A stretch of 64,000 nt of DNA from UBA1794 sp964439955. Lineage in GTDB: Bacteria; Bacteroidota; Bacteroidia; Bacteroidales; Bacteroidaceae. Both the position numbers and the translations under genes were made by a program. Under the pieces are notes generated by a model, which made no database searches, was not told the DNA's origin, and saw only the letters and a list, made by a program, of their open reading frames with translations. The DNA is taken from NCBI GenBank assembly GCA_964439955.1, contig CAYTPX010000001.1:62001-126000 (forward strand), in the 5' to 3' direction. Below, one piece after another: positions 45,431 to 54,145 of the stretch (position 1 is the stretch's first letter; each line of letters opens with the position of its first letter).

Positions 45431-45556
45431 TCAACCGGCCATGGAGACAGCCATAACCACGACGGCCAGCACGATTAACACCACGGCAATGCCCAGCAAA
45501 ACCCGGCGGGCTTGCTTCTCTCCACGTTCTTCACGGGTCTTTTTCTTTTTCGACAT
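45431..45556 (-). CDS. Small single-pass membrane protein, 41 residues
   Basis: Starts MSKKKKTREERGEKQARR and continues with one hydrophobic helix (about residues 19-38, VLLGIAVVLIVLAVVVMAV), ending SMAG. The basic N-terminus predicts N-in topology. A good -7 box lies 28 bases upstream and CYTH starts 40 bases downstream, which argues that this short frame is real. I recognise no family. It may accompany the CYTH and MgtC-like proteins. Confidence 0.7.
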   Translation of the reverse strand: MSKKKKTREERGEKQARRVLLGIAVVLIVLAVVVMAVSMAG

Positions 45557-45583
45557 ACGGCTTCTTGTTATCAAGTACTCCCA

Positions 45584-45591
45584 CAAAGATA
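45584..45591 (-). promoter_or_regulatory. -7 box TATCTTTG for the small protein-CYTH-MgtC unit
   Basis: A perfect TAnnTTTG on the minus strand, directly upstream of the 41-aa gene. Confidence 0.65.
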
Positions 45592-45649
45592 GGGTTTATT
45601 CCGCGGAAAAGCCAAAAAGAAGCATCCTATTTTTCCACCCGCCCCGCCC

Positions 45650-45765
45650 TTCCCCCCGGAAAGCGCCAAGGATTTTGCCCGGAAGCGGCGGCACTCCCCG
45701 GGAAAAGCGCCGTGCCTTTTCCCGGCAAGCCCCGCGCCGAGCCGCAAAAGGAGGAAGCCGCAGGG
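45650..45765. repeat. Palindromic repeat cluster in a divergent promoter region
   Basis: Units GGAAAGCGCCAAGGATTTTG and GGAAAAGCGCCGTGCCTTTT in tandem between the two divergent promoters. No gene is supported in this 331-base gap. Confidence 0.6.
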
Positions 45766-45795
45766 ACGGGGCTTGCACGGGCAGAAGAAAAAAAC

Positions 45796-45803
45796 TACTT
45801 TTG
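45796..45803 (+). promoter_or_regulatory. -7 box TACTTTTG of lpxK-punA
   Basis: A TAnnTTTG match 85 bases before the lpxK start. Confidence 0.55.
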
Positions 45804-45887
45804 TCGGAAAGATTACCCCGCGGCCGGCCATGCCGCCCGGCGTGCCAACGCCCGGACGCCGCCCGCCCCGTGCAAGAAAGACCCGCC

Positions 45888-46958
45888 ATGTCCCTGAAGC
45901 CCCACAAAGCCCTCCTCCCGCTGGCCTGCCTCTACGCGGCGGGCGCCGCGCTGCGCAACCTCCTGTTCGACTGCGGTTGGCTCCGCGAGCGCCGCTTCGG
46001 GCTGCCAGTCATAGGCATCGGAAACCTCACCGTGGGGGGCACGGGGAAAACGCCCCATATCGAATACCTCCTGCGCCTGCTCCTCCCCCTTGGCGAAGTA
46101 GCTGTACTCAGCCGAGGATACCGCAGACAATCGCGAGGCTTCGTCTGCGCCACCCCGGAGACACCCGTAGCAGAAGTGGGTGACGAGCCTTGGCAAATGA
46201 AGCAAAAGTTCCCCCGCGCCGTCGTAGCCGTTGATAGCAACCGATGCCGGGGCATAGAGCAACTGCGGGAAAGCGTGGAGGGGCTGGAGGCCGTCCTGCT
46301 CGACGATTCATTCCAACACCGCTACGTAAAACCCGGAATCAACATACTGCTCGTCGACAGCCGCCGCCCCATCTGGGACGACCACGTGCTACCCGCCGGA
46401 TACCTCCGCGAACCCCGGCGGGGAAAACGCCGCGCCGACGTGGTGATCCTCACCAAGTGCCCGCCCCACATGCCCGAGGCCGAGGCCCGCGCGCTGCGCG
46501 GCAAGTTGCGCCCCCTGCCCCGCCAACAGGTGTTTTTCACCACCCTTGCCTACGGACAGCTGCGCCCCCTCTTCGGGAAAGGCGGCAGGCTACGCCCCCT
46601 CGCCGACCTGCAAGGCCGCACCGTAGTGCTCCTGACCGGGATAGCCGCGCCGCAACCCTTGGCCGAGGAGGTCGCACGGTGGGCAAAAGTAGTGCCCCTC
46701 GCTTTCGGCGACCACCACGACTTCTCGCCCGCCGACCTGCAACGGCTCGCCGAAACGTGCCGCCGGGCCGGCAACCCCGTCGTGCTCACCACCGAAAAGG
46801 ACGCCGCGCGCCTCAGCCGCCTCAGCTCCTCCTACCCCGAAGAACTGCGTGCATGCAGCTTCGTGCTGCCCGTAGAGGCACGCTTCCTCTACGGCGGCGA
46901 AAAAAAGTTCAATAAAATCATTACAGAATATGTGGAACAACATCCGACAAACAGCTGA
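45888..46958 (+). CDS. lpxK: Tetraacyldisaccharide 4'-kinase
   Basis: A 356-residue membrane-associated kinase that phosphorylates the lipid A disaccharide precursor. The N-terminal hydrophobic stretch is near residues 8-25; the P-loop IGIGNLTVGGTGKTPH is near 44-59, and LLDDSFQHRYVKPGINILLVD is the family signature. The start MSLKPHK was chosen because it precedes the membrane segment at the usual distance. The 3' end overlaps punA by 29 bases. Confidence 0.95.
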   Translation: MSLKPHKALLPLACLYAAGAALRNLLFDCGWLRERRFGLPVIGIGNLTVGGTGKTPHIEYLLRLLLPLGEVAVLSRGYRRQSRGFVCATPETPVAEVGDEPWQMKQKFPRAVVAVDSNRCRGIEQLRESVEGLEAVLLDDSFQHRYVKPGINILLVDSRRPIWDDHVLPAGYLREPRRGKRRADVVILTKCPPHMPEAEARALRGKLRPLPRQQVFFTTLAYGQLRPLFGKGGRLRPLADLQGRTVVLLTGIAAPQPLAEEVARWAKVVPLAFGDHHDFSPADLQRLAETCRRAGNPVVLTTEKDAARLSRLSSSYPEELRACSFVLPVEARFLYGGEKKFNKIITEYVEQHPTNS

Positions 46959-47748
46959 CTTCCTCAACAGGCGCATAGCCGCCCACCTCGGCGACCGCCC
47001 CACGAAAGCCATCATACTCGGCAGCGGGCTGGGCAAACTGGCCGAAGAAATCGACACCCCCCTCGCCATCCCTTACGGGGAAATCCCCCATTTCCCCGTC
47101 TCCACGGTAGAGGGGCACAGCGGGAAGCTCCTGCTGGGCAGGCTGGCGGGGCAGCCCGTCGTGGCCATGCAGGGGAGGTTCCACTACTATGAGGGCTACA
47201 CCATGCAACAAGTCACCTACCCCGTCCGCGTATTCCACGAGCTGGGCATCCGCACATTAGTCGTGTCCAATGCCGCCGGGGGCGTCAATCCGGGCTACAA
47301 GGCGGGAGACTTGATGCTCATTGCCGACCACATCAACTTCTTCCCCGAGCATCCCCTGCGCGGGAAGAACCCGTATGGCGAGCGTTTCCCCGACATGAGC
47401 CAGGCCTATGACCCGCAACTCCGCGCCTTGGCACGCGCCATCGCGCAGGAAAAGGGCTTCCCCCTGCAAGAAGGCGTCTACCTGGGCACGCAAGGGCCGA
47501 GCTACGAAACGCCGGCCGAGTCGCTCATGTTCCGCCGCTGGGGGGCGGACGCCGTGGGCATGTCCACCGTGCCGGAAGTCATCGTGGCACGCCACTGCGG
47601 GATGAGAGTGCTGGGCTTCAGCGTCATCACCAACCTGTGCGTCGAAGGCAAGCCCGAAGCCGCTTCGCACGAAGAGGTGCAGCAGGTGGCCAACCGCGCA
47701 GAGCCCGCCATGGGCGAACTGGTGCGCGAGCTGCTGCCGCGCTGCTGA
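46930..47748 (+). CDS. punA: Purine-nucleoside phosphorylase (class I trimeric type)
   Basis: A 272-residue phosphorylase that cleaves inosine and guanosine to base and ribose-1-phosphate. Phosphate-binding IILGSGLGKLAE (28-39), substrate loop EGHSGKLLLGRL, the signature QGRFHYYEGY, TQGPSYETPAE and VGMSTVPEVIVARHCG with VITNLC all match. The order lpxK-punA-thiL is shared with Bacteroides. Its start lies within the lpxK coding sequence, which points to translational coupling. Confidence 0.95.
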   Translation: MWNNIRQTADFLNRRIAAHLGDRPTKAIILGSGLGKLAEEIDTPLAIPYGEIPHFPVSTVEGHSGKLLLGRLAGQPVVAMQGRFHYYEGYTMQQVTYPVRVFHELGIRTLVVSNAAGGVNPGYKAGDLMLIADHINFFPEHPLRGKNPYGERFPDMSQAYDPQLRALARAIAQEKGFPLQEGVYLGTQGPSYETPAESLMFRRWGADAVGMSTVPEVIVARHCGMRVLGFSVITNLCVEGKPEAASHEEVQQVANRAEPAMGELVRELLPRC

Positions 47749-47794
47749 CCCCGCACGCAACCCTGCGCCCCGGGCGGACGCAACCCCCTCCGCC

Positions 47795-47882
47795 ACCGGG
47801 GAAAAGCCTTGCCGCGGCGCGGGAAAACCCGCAAGGCTTTTCCGGGAGACAGGCGGGGCTTTCGGGGAAAAGCCCCGCACGG
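47795..47882. repeat. Two tandem palindromic hairpins, punA-thiL gap
   Basis: GGAAAAGCCTTGC (47800-47812) pairs with 47831-47843, and GCGGGGCTTT (47853-47862) with 47869-47878. Both have repeat-family composition and lie 50-130 bases after punA, so they may attenuate thiL. Confidence 0.65.
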
Positions 47883-47920
47883 GGCAACGAAAAATATCCC
47901 TCCTATATACTTTACCAACC

Positions 47921-48967
47921 ATGGAAGAATTACACAGGACAGAGATTTCCACCCTCGGGGAGTTCGGCCTTATCGACAGGCTCACCGGGAAACTTGAGAA
48001 CAAGAACGCCTCGACGCGCAAAGCCGTAGGCGACGACGCCGCAGTGCTGCACTACGGCGGCGGAAACGAGCTGCTCGTCACCACCGACATGCTGATGGAA
48101 GGCGTGCATTTCGACCTCACTTACACGCCACTCCAGTACCTCGGATACAAAGCCGTGGCGGTGAACCTCTCGGACATCTGCGCCATGAACGGCACGCCGA
48201 GGCAGGTAACCGTCTCAATCGCCGTAGGCAAACGGTTCTGCATCGAAGACATCGAAACGCTTTACGCAGGCATGCGGCTCTGCTGCGACCGCTACGGCGT
48301 GGACATCGTAGGGGGGGACACGACTTCGTCCCGCACCGGGCTGGCCATCAGCATCACCTGCATAGGCGAAGCCCCGCGGGAAAAAATCACATATCGGAGC
48401 GGGGCGCGGCCCAACGACCTCATCTGCGTGAGCGGAGACTTGGGGGCGGCCTACATGGGGTTGCAGATACTGGAACGGGAGAAGCGCGTCTTCGACGGCA
48501 AGGGGACGCCCCAACCCGACTTCGCCGGCAAGGAATACATCCTCCAGCGGCAACTCAGGCCGGAACCGCGCATGGACATCGTCGGACGGCTCGCCGAGGC
48601 GGACATCCAACCCACCAGCATGATGGACATAAGCGACGGGCTGTCTTCCGAACTTTTGCACATCTGCAAGCAAAGCAACACGGGATGCCGCATCCACGAG
48701 GAGCGCATCCCCATCGACTACCAAACGGCGCTCACGGCCGAAGAACTCAACCTGAATGTCTACACCTGCGCCCTGAATGGGGGAGAAGACTACGAACTCC
48801 TCTTCACCGTGCCCCTCGCCGAGCACGACAAAGTAAGCGCAATGGAAGGCGTGCACCTCATCGGATATGTCACGGAGCCGTCCCTCGGCGCAGCACTCAT
48901 TACGCGCGACGGGCAAGAGTTCGCCCTGAAAGCGCAAGGATGGAATCCCTTGGCACAAAAAGAATAG
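47921..48967 (+). CDS. thiL: Thiamine-monophosphate kinase
   Basis: A 348-residue ATP-dependent kinase producing thiamine diphosphate. The motifs GDDAAVL, TTDMLMEGVHFDL (metal and substrate Asp), NLSDICAMNGTPRQVTVS, GGDTTSS and MMDISDGLSSELLHIC are those of the AIRS/ThiL superfamily. It is convergent with ddl. The cofactor made is used, among others, by KorAB in this window. Confidence 0.96.
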   Translation: MEELHRTEISTLGEFGLIDRLTGKLENKNASTRKAVGDDAAVLHYGGGNELLVTTDMLMEGVHFDLTYTPLQYLGYKAVAVNLSDICAMNGTPRQVTVSIAVGKRFCIEDIETLYAGMRLCCDRYGVDIVGGDTTSSRTGLAISITCIGEAPREKITYRSGARPNDLICVSGDLGAAYMGLQILEREKRVFDGKGTPQPDFAGKEYILQRQLRPEPRMDIVGRLAEADIQPTSMMDISDGLSSELLHICKQSNTGCRIHEERIPIDYQTALTAEELNLNVYTCALNGGEDYELLFTVPLAEHDKVSAMEGVHLIGYVTEPSLGAALITRDGQEFALKAQGWNPLAQKE

Positions 48968-49045
48968 CGCAACCCTGCAACGCGGCCTAAGGGAGACCCG
49001 GGACAATGCCGGGAGAAGCGTCCCCTATCCCGGGCCGGCCAACGC

Positions 49046-50137
49046 TCAGCAACGGGTGAAAGAGAGCTGCGCGTCGCGCTCATGCCGCTGCTGTGCCAAG
49101 GCGAGCAACTCCGTGACCAGCTCCTTCTCCGGCATCCCGGAATGTTCCCACAGCTTCGGGTACATGCTGATGGCCGTAAAGCCCGGCAGCGTGTTTATTT
49201 CGTTCAGTACCAAGCGATCCCCGGCCAACAGGAAATCGACCCGCGCCATGCCTTCGCAGTGGATAGCCTCGCACGCAGCGACGGCATACGCACGGACTTG
49301 CCCGGCCACAGCCGCATCCACATCGGCGGGGATGCGCAGGTTTGCACCCGTAGAGTTGAGGTATTTGGCGTCATACGAGTAGAAATCCTTCGTGGCCACT
49401 ATCTCGCCTACGACATCGGAGGCACGCTTCCGTTCGTTGCCCAGCACGGCACACTCCAGTTCCTTGCCGACCACGGCCTCTTCTACCAAGACCTTGTTGT
49501 CGAAGCGGAAAGCCTCAGCCAGCGCGGCGGCATATTCCGCCTCCGATTCCGCCCGGCTCACCCCTACGGACGAACCGGCATTGGCCGGCTTGATGAAGAT
49601 CGGAAGGCCCAAAGCGGCCACGATTTCCGCATAAGAATGCGCCCCCGGGGCTGACTTGTACAGGGTGAAAGAACGCGCGACGGGAATGCCGGCCGCCTGG
49701 AACAGGCGTTTGGCGATGTCTTTGTCCATGGCAATAGCCGACCCCAGCACGTCGGCTCCCACATAGGGCACGTCCAATGCCTTCAAGAGGCCTTGCAACG
49801 TGCCATCCTCGCCATAAGTACCGTGGACAATCGGGAATGCCGCCTCAAAACGCGCCAGCACCCGGTTGCCCGACTTGCCCACGACTTCCGCCCCGCCCCG
49901 GCAGGGGGAGAGGTAGACCCGCTCCGCCCCGGAGAAATAATCACGTCCCGCCAAGTCGATGTCCTCCGTCCCATAGGCGGCATTATAGTACCATTCGCCC
50001 GCCTTGTCCACGCCCAAGAGGACGGGGAAGAAACGGTCGCGGTCCAAAGCCTTGGTTATGTTTGTGGCCGAGGTAAGCGAAACCTCGAATTCGGCCGATT
50101 TCCCGCCGAAAATCACTGCTATGTTCTTGTGTCCCAT
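49046..50137 (-). CDS. ddl: D-alanine--D-alanine ligase
   Basis: A 363-residue ATP-grasp enzyme making the D-Ala-D-Ala dipeptide of peptidoglycan. GGKSAEFEVSL (11-21), HGTYGEDGTLQGLL, the loop FYSYDAKYLNSTG with its Tyr, and NEINTLPGFT are present. The Tyr in the omega loop is the form usual for D-Ala rather than D-lactate specificity, so intrinsic vancomycin-type resistance is not suggested. Monocistronic. Confidence 0.96.
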   Translation of the reverse strand: MGHKNIAVIFGGKSAEFEVSLTSATNITKALDRDRFFPVLLGVDKAGEWYYNAAYGTEDIDLAGRDYFSGAERVYLSPCRGGAEVVGKSGNRVLARFEAAFPIVHGTYGEDGTLQGLLKALDVPYVGADVLGSAIAMDKDIAKRLFQAAGIPVARSFTLYKSAPGAHSYAEIVAALGLPIFIKPANAGSSVGVSRAESEAEYAAALAEAFRFDNKVLVEEAVVGKELECAVLGNERKRASDVVGEIVATKDFYSYDAKYLNSTGANLRIPADVDAAVAGQVRAYAVAACEAIHCEGMARVDFLLAGDRLVLNEINTLPGFTAISMYPKLWEHSGMPEKELVTELLALAQQRHERDAQLSFTRC

Positions 50138-50452
50138 CGTATGTGTCCTTTCTTTTATCCATGCCCCGTTTTCCCGGGAGCGGGCGCAAAGATACGCAAA
50201 AGCCCCCCATACTTCCCGCCAAGGGCAAGGATAAAATCACAAAGCCGCCTGGCACGTACCATCCCGCCGCAAGCAGAGGGACGGCCGAAGGAACAGTTTC
50301 CGCGCCTTTCCCCCCGCGGGAATGAAACCCGTCCGCCCTGTAAAACGGTAAAAAGCCACAGGGGAAACCAGGAAAAGTTGCCCCGCTTTTTTGGAAAAGT
50401 GCCACAACTTTTTTCCAAAAGGTGGAAATCGGGCGGGCAAGCCATACGGCCA
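50138..50452. repeat. Gap between queE and ddl with a palindromic repeat
   Basis: A -7 box TATCTTTG for ddl lies at 50187-50194 (minus strand). Around 50371-50416 the units GGAAAAGTTGCC and CACAACTTTTTTCC form an imperfect hairpin that may terminate queE. No gene is supported. Confidence 0.55.
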
Positions 50453-51019
50453 TCACCGGATGCCCAGCAGCTTGTGGGTCTGGACCGAAAGGCGCCATTG
50501 CGGATGCTGCTTGACGTATTCGACAGATTGCCGCATGATATCCAAGTTCCGCGCCGCATCACCCACGTCGCACGGCTGGAGGGAAAAGACACGGGCTTGC
50601 CAGTCTTCATAGGCATGCACGTCCTGCCCCCAAAACACGACCTTCAATTCGTCAATCCGCGCCAACCGTACCGGAATTCCCTTCGGCGAGCAAGTAATCC
50701 AGTCTGCCTCCGCGCCAGCGGGGAGGGGGCACGTCCCGTTCGTTTCCAACTGGACGAAACGGCCGGCCCCGCGCAGCTTGCGCACGAGCGATGCCGTAAC
50801 CTGCAACGTAGGCTCGCCGCCTGTCAGGACCACGTGCCGCGCAGGGTAGCCCGATACGGCACGCACAATCTCATCCTCCCCCATCTCCACAAAAAGTTGA
50901 TGGGCGGTGTCGCAAAAAGGGCACGACAAATTACAACCCGAGAAGCGCACGAAGACTGCGGGTGTACCACAAAAATAGCCTTCTCCCTGCAAGGAATAGA
51001 AAATCTCATTCACCCGCAT
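50453..51019 (-). CDS. queE: 7-carboxy-7-deazaguanine synthase (radical SAM)
   Basis: A 188-residue radical-SAM enzyme that ring-contracts 6-carboxy-tetrahydropterin on the way to queuosine. The cluster-binding motif is SGCNLSCPFCDT (a CxxxCxxC), with SLQGEG near the N-terminus and VLTGGEPTLQ as the SAM-binding GGE motif. The start was set at MRVNEIFYS. It overlaps queD by 14 bases. Confidence 0.95.
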   Translation of the reverse strand: MRVNEIFYSLQGEGYFCGTPAVFVRFSGCNLSCPFCDTAHQLFVEMGEDEIVRAVSGYPARHVVLTGGEPTLQVTASLVRKLRGAGRFVQLETNGTCPLPAGAEADWITCSPKGIPVRLARIDELKVVFWGQDVHAYEDWQARVFSLQPCDVGDAARNLDIMRQSVEYVKQHPQWRLSVQTHKLLGIR

Positions 51020-51371
51020 GGCCACAGCCCCTCCCTTCCCCGTCGCGCACGTAAACGGCCAAGTTTCCTTCACTCTCCTGGACTTCCGTCTTGTAGCACT
51101 CCGGAATCTGGTCAGTGACCCACTTGGCCAAGTTTTCGGCAGTAGGGTTGAAAGGAAGCAACTCGTTCAGGTTGCCATGGTCGAGGTATCCGTGTATCTT
51201 TTCCTTGATCTTTGTGAAATCACACACCATCCCGTCCGCGTTCAGTTGCTCCGCCTTGCAATAGACCGTGATAATCCAATTATGCCCGTGCAACCGTTCG
51301 CATTTGCTCGCATAGCCCAATGCCAAGCGATGCGCACCGGCTATTTCCATCCTCTTCGATACATAGAACAT
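51006..51371 (-). CDS. queD: 6-carboxytetrahydropterin synthase
   Basis: A 121-residue PTPS-like enzyme giving the QueE substrate. Zinc ligands are His14 (AGAHRL) and the His pair in CERLHGHNW, and the catalytic Cys is in SKCERLHGH. The later Asp/His region DHGNLNELLPFNPTAENLA is typical. Operon with queE; queC and queF are not in this window. Confidence 0.95.
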   Translation of the reverse strand: MFYVSKRMEIAGAHRLALGYASKCERLHGHNWIITVYCKAEQLNADGMVCDFTKIKEKIHGYLDHGNLNELLPFNPTAENLAKWVTDQIPECYKTEVQESEGNLAVYVRDGEGRGCGHAGE

Positions 51372-51451
51372 TGTCGTTTCCCTATTTTCCAGTTATTCCC
51401 CTTGCGGGAAGCCTTATGCACGCCCCAGCTGCCGGACACGAGCCCCGGGTA

Positions 51452-53770
51452 TTATTTCCCGGAGACAAGCGCCCCGTCCAAGCGTGCCACCTCCTTCAAG
51501 TACGGAATCTTATGGAGGCTATGGAGCAACCGCTGCACGTCTTCCACGTCGTGCACATAGATTTGCCCGTTCAGCTCGAAGATTCCGTCACTCGTCTGTA
51601 CATTCAAACTGCATATATCCATGCCCATTTCTTCCGAGATGGCACGGACTATGCTCAAAAGCACGCCTCGCCCATCGATCCCTTTCACGTAAATCGGAAC
51701 CAAGAACGAGAGTTCCTTGTGTATGTCCCAGCGAGCCGCCATAATACGATCCCCGTAACTGCTCTTCAACTTGGCGGCAATCGGGCATTGTCGCTTGTGG
51801 ATAATGATTCCGCCCTCGTCATCTACGTATCCAAGCACGTCATCACCCGGAATAGGATTACAGCACGGGGCAATACGCACTTCCTTTTGCAGGTTTTGGT
51901 CGGTCAATTGCAAAATGGCGTGGGGGTCGATGTGGGGCTGTGCCTTGTTTCCCGGCAGTTGCACCGGCGGAACGGCTGCCCGCGCATGTTCCTTGTTCCG
52001 GTTGCCCAAGCCAAGCGATAAGTGGGGGATGAACCTTTTCCACCCTTTGCCCGAACGTTTGGCGCGCAACATCTCCACATCTGCTTCACCCAACTTCAAG
52101 TTTCCCGACCCGATGGCCACGAATAATTCTTCTTTCGTGCGGAAACCATGCGAAGAAAGCAGGCGGTCGATGGTTTGTATCTCCATGAGCAACCCTTCTC
52201 CCCGCAAGAATTCGGAAAGCATCTTCTCCCCTTTCTTTTCCGTGACACGCCGTTCCTTGTGGAGCACGGACATAATCTTCGTTTTTGCCCGCGCCGTCGT
52301 CACGTAGTCTTCCCAAACGGGCTGTACCCGTTGCGCTTTCGAGGTAAGGATTTCCACTTGGTCGCCGCTCTGCAGGCGGTAGCTCAACGGGACGAGGCGA
52401 TGGTTGACCTTCGCGCCGATGCAGTGGCATCCGACATCAGTATGGATTGAAAAAGCAAAGTCCAATGCGGTCGCCCCTTGCGGCATGGTTTTCAAGTCCC
52501 CCTTAGGCGTGAAGACGTAAATATCCGAGGAGAAAAGGTTTAGCTTGATTGTATCCAAGAAATCAATGGCGTCCGGCTGTGGATCGTCAAGAATCTCCTT
52601 GATGGTCTTGAGCCACTTGTCCAGTTCGCCCTCTTCTTCGCTGACAAGCCCGCCTTTGCTTTCTTTATATTTCCAATGCGCGGCAAATCCCTGTTCCGCT
52701 ATTTCGTCCATGCGGCGGCTGCGGATTTGTACTTCAATCCATTCCCCTTCGTTGCTCATGAGCGTCACGTGCAACGATTGGTAGCCGTTCGCCTTCGGAT
52801 GGCTCACCCAGTCACGGAAACGGTCGGGGTGCGACTTATAGAGGCGGGTAAGCAAGGCATAAATCTGGAAACAGATGTTCACCTCGTCCTGCCCTTCTTC
52901 CGGCTCAAAGATGATGCGCACAGCCATTAAGTCATAGATTTCCTCGAAAGGCACGTGCTTCGTTTCCATCTTGTTCCAGATGGAATAGACTGACTTTACC
53001 CGGTCCTTTATCTCATAACGCAACCCTTTCTTGTCCAAGGCTTCCCGGATGGGCTTGGTGAAATGCACGAAACGTTCCTTCCGCCCCCCGACGCCCGCCG
53101 CGAGCTTCTGCGAGATGGCGGCATACGACTCCGGGTGCTCGTACTTGAAGCTCAGGTCCTCCAGTTCCGTCTTTATCTTGTTCAGCCCAAGGCGGTGTGC
53201 CAACGGGGCATAGATGTAGAGCGTCTCTCCCGCCACCTTGTATTGCTTGAAAGGGGGCAAGGAGCCCAGCGTGCGCATGTTATGCAGCCGGTCGGCCATT
53301 TTGATGAGTATCACCCGGATATCATCGTTCATCGTGAGCAGCAACTTCTTGAAGTTCTCCGCCTGCGCCGAAGCCTTGTCGCCGAAGATGCCCCCTGAAA
53401 TCTTCGTCAGCCCGCCCACCAGCTGGGCGATTTTGGCGCCGAAGATATTCTCGATGTCCTCCACCGTGTAGTCCGTGTCCTCCACCACGTCATGCAACAA
53501 AGCCGCACTGATGGAAGTGGAGCCCAAGCCGATTTCCTTGCAGACAATGCGGGCCACGGCAATGGGGTGGAGGATATACGGCTCCCCGCTCGCCCGTTTC
53601 ACCCCGCGGTGCGCCTGGTTGGCGAAATTGAATGCCTGGGTGATGATTTCCACCCGTTTGCGGTGGTTGCTGGCAAGGTATTCCTGCAGGAGTTCGTCGA
53701 AACTGCTGCGAATCAACAAGTCCTCTTTGTTGGGTTGCGGCTGCGAAGCCGAATCTACGTGCTCATCCAT
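51452..53770 (-). CDS. Bifunctional (p)ppGpp synthetase/hydrolase, Rel/SpoT type
   Basis: A 772-residue long RSH protein controlling the stringent response. The HD hydrolase domain has ALLHDVVEDTDYT near residues 90-102; the synthetase domain has YDLMAVRII near 283 and HPKANGYQSLHVT near 323-335; a TGS domain (VFTPKGDLKTMPQGATALDF) is near 420-440, and an ACT domain closes the protein. The intact HD and synthetase motifs suggest both activities. Whether it is Rel or SpoT by name cannot be decided here. Monocistronic. Confidence 0.95.
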   Translation of the reverse strand: MDEHVDSASQPQPNKEDLLIRSSFDELLQEYLASNHRKRVEIITQAFNFANQAHRGVKRASGEPYILHPIAVARIVCKEIGLGSTSISAALLHDVVEDTDYTVEDIENIFGAKIAQLVGGLTKISGGIFGDKASAQAENFKKLLLTMNDDIRVILIKMADRLHNMRTLGSLPPFKQYKVAGETLYIYAPLAHRLGLNKIKTELEDLSFKYEHPESYAAISQKLAAGVGGRKERFVHFTKPIREALDKKGLRYEIKDRVKSVYSIWNKMETKHVPFEEIYDLMAVRIIFEPEEGQDEVNICFQIYALLTRLYKSHPDRFRDWVSHPKANGYQSLHVTLMSNEGEWIEVQIRSRRMDEIAEQGFAAHWKYKESKGGLVSEEEGELDKWLKTIKEILDDPQPDAIDFLDTIKLNLFSSDIYVFTPKGDLKTMPQGATALDFAFSIHTDVGCHCIGAKVNHRLVPLSYRLQSGDQVEILTSKAQRVQPVWEDYVTTARAKTKIMSVLHKERRVTEKKGEKMLSEFLRGEGLLMEIQTIDRLLSSHGFRTKEELFVAIGSGNLKLGEADVEMLRAKRSGKGWKRFIPHLSLGLGNRNKEHARAAVPPVQLPGNKAQPHIDPHAILQLTDQNLQKEVRIAPCCNPIPGDDVLGYVDDEGGIIIHKRQCPIAAKLKSSYGDRIMAARWDIHKELSFLVPIYVKGIDGRGVLLSIVRAISEEMGMDICSLNVQTSDGIFELNGQIYVHDVEDVQRLLHSLHKIPYLKEVARLDGALVSGK

Positions 53771-54145
53771 ATCCGATTTCCGGCTGTATCCACCTGCAAA
53801 CTTACTAAAAAATCCCGAACCCGCAGCACTTTTCCTATCCCGAAATCACCCCGTTTCCCGACAACCCTTTCCTACCTTTTTATAAAAAGCCCCCCTACGC
53901 AACGGGGGCGCGCCATCCGGGACAGGGGGAAGCGGGGCGGCAAACCGGGATTTGCCCTGCCGCCTTTCCCGGAAAGGGGCAAGACTTTCCGGGGAAAGTG
54001 CCTGCCATTGCCCGCGGGGGCGGCCAGGGAGGTGTAACAGGAATGAAACGGGATCGAAGCGGAATCTTCAAGCCCTTTACACATCCTTGTTACGCGAAGC
54101 CTGGACTTTTGCAGCGGATTTCTACAACCATTCATATAAAAAGCA
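53771..54145. repeat. Divergent gap with repeat units, Rel/SpoT to TonB receptor
   Basis: About 375 bases without a gene. Near 53889-53909 a GCCCCC/GGGGGC hairpin is visible, and at 53935-54025 repeat-family units such as GGGGAAAGTGCCTGCCATTG. A weak -7-like GACTTTTG lies at 54104, just upstream of the receptor gene. Confidence 0.5.

Noticed and set aside
49046..50137. Ddl as a D-Ala-D-Lac type ligase
   Set aside because: The omega-loop Tyr (FYSYDAKY) is the D-Ala-D-Ala form.
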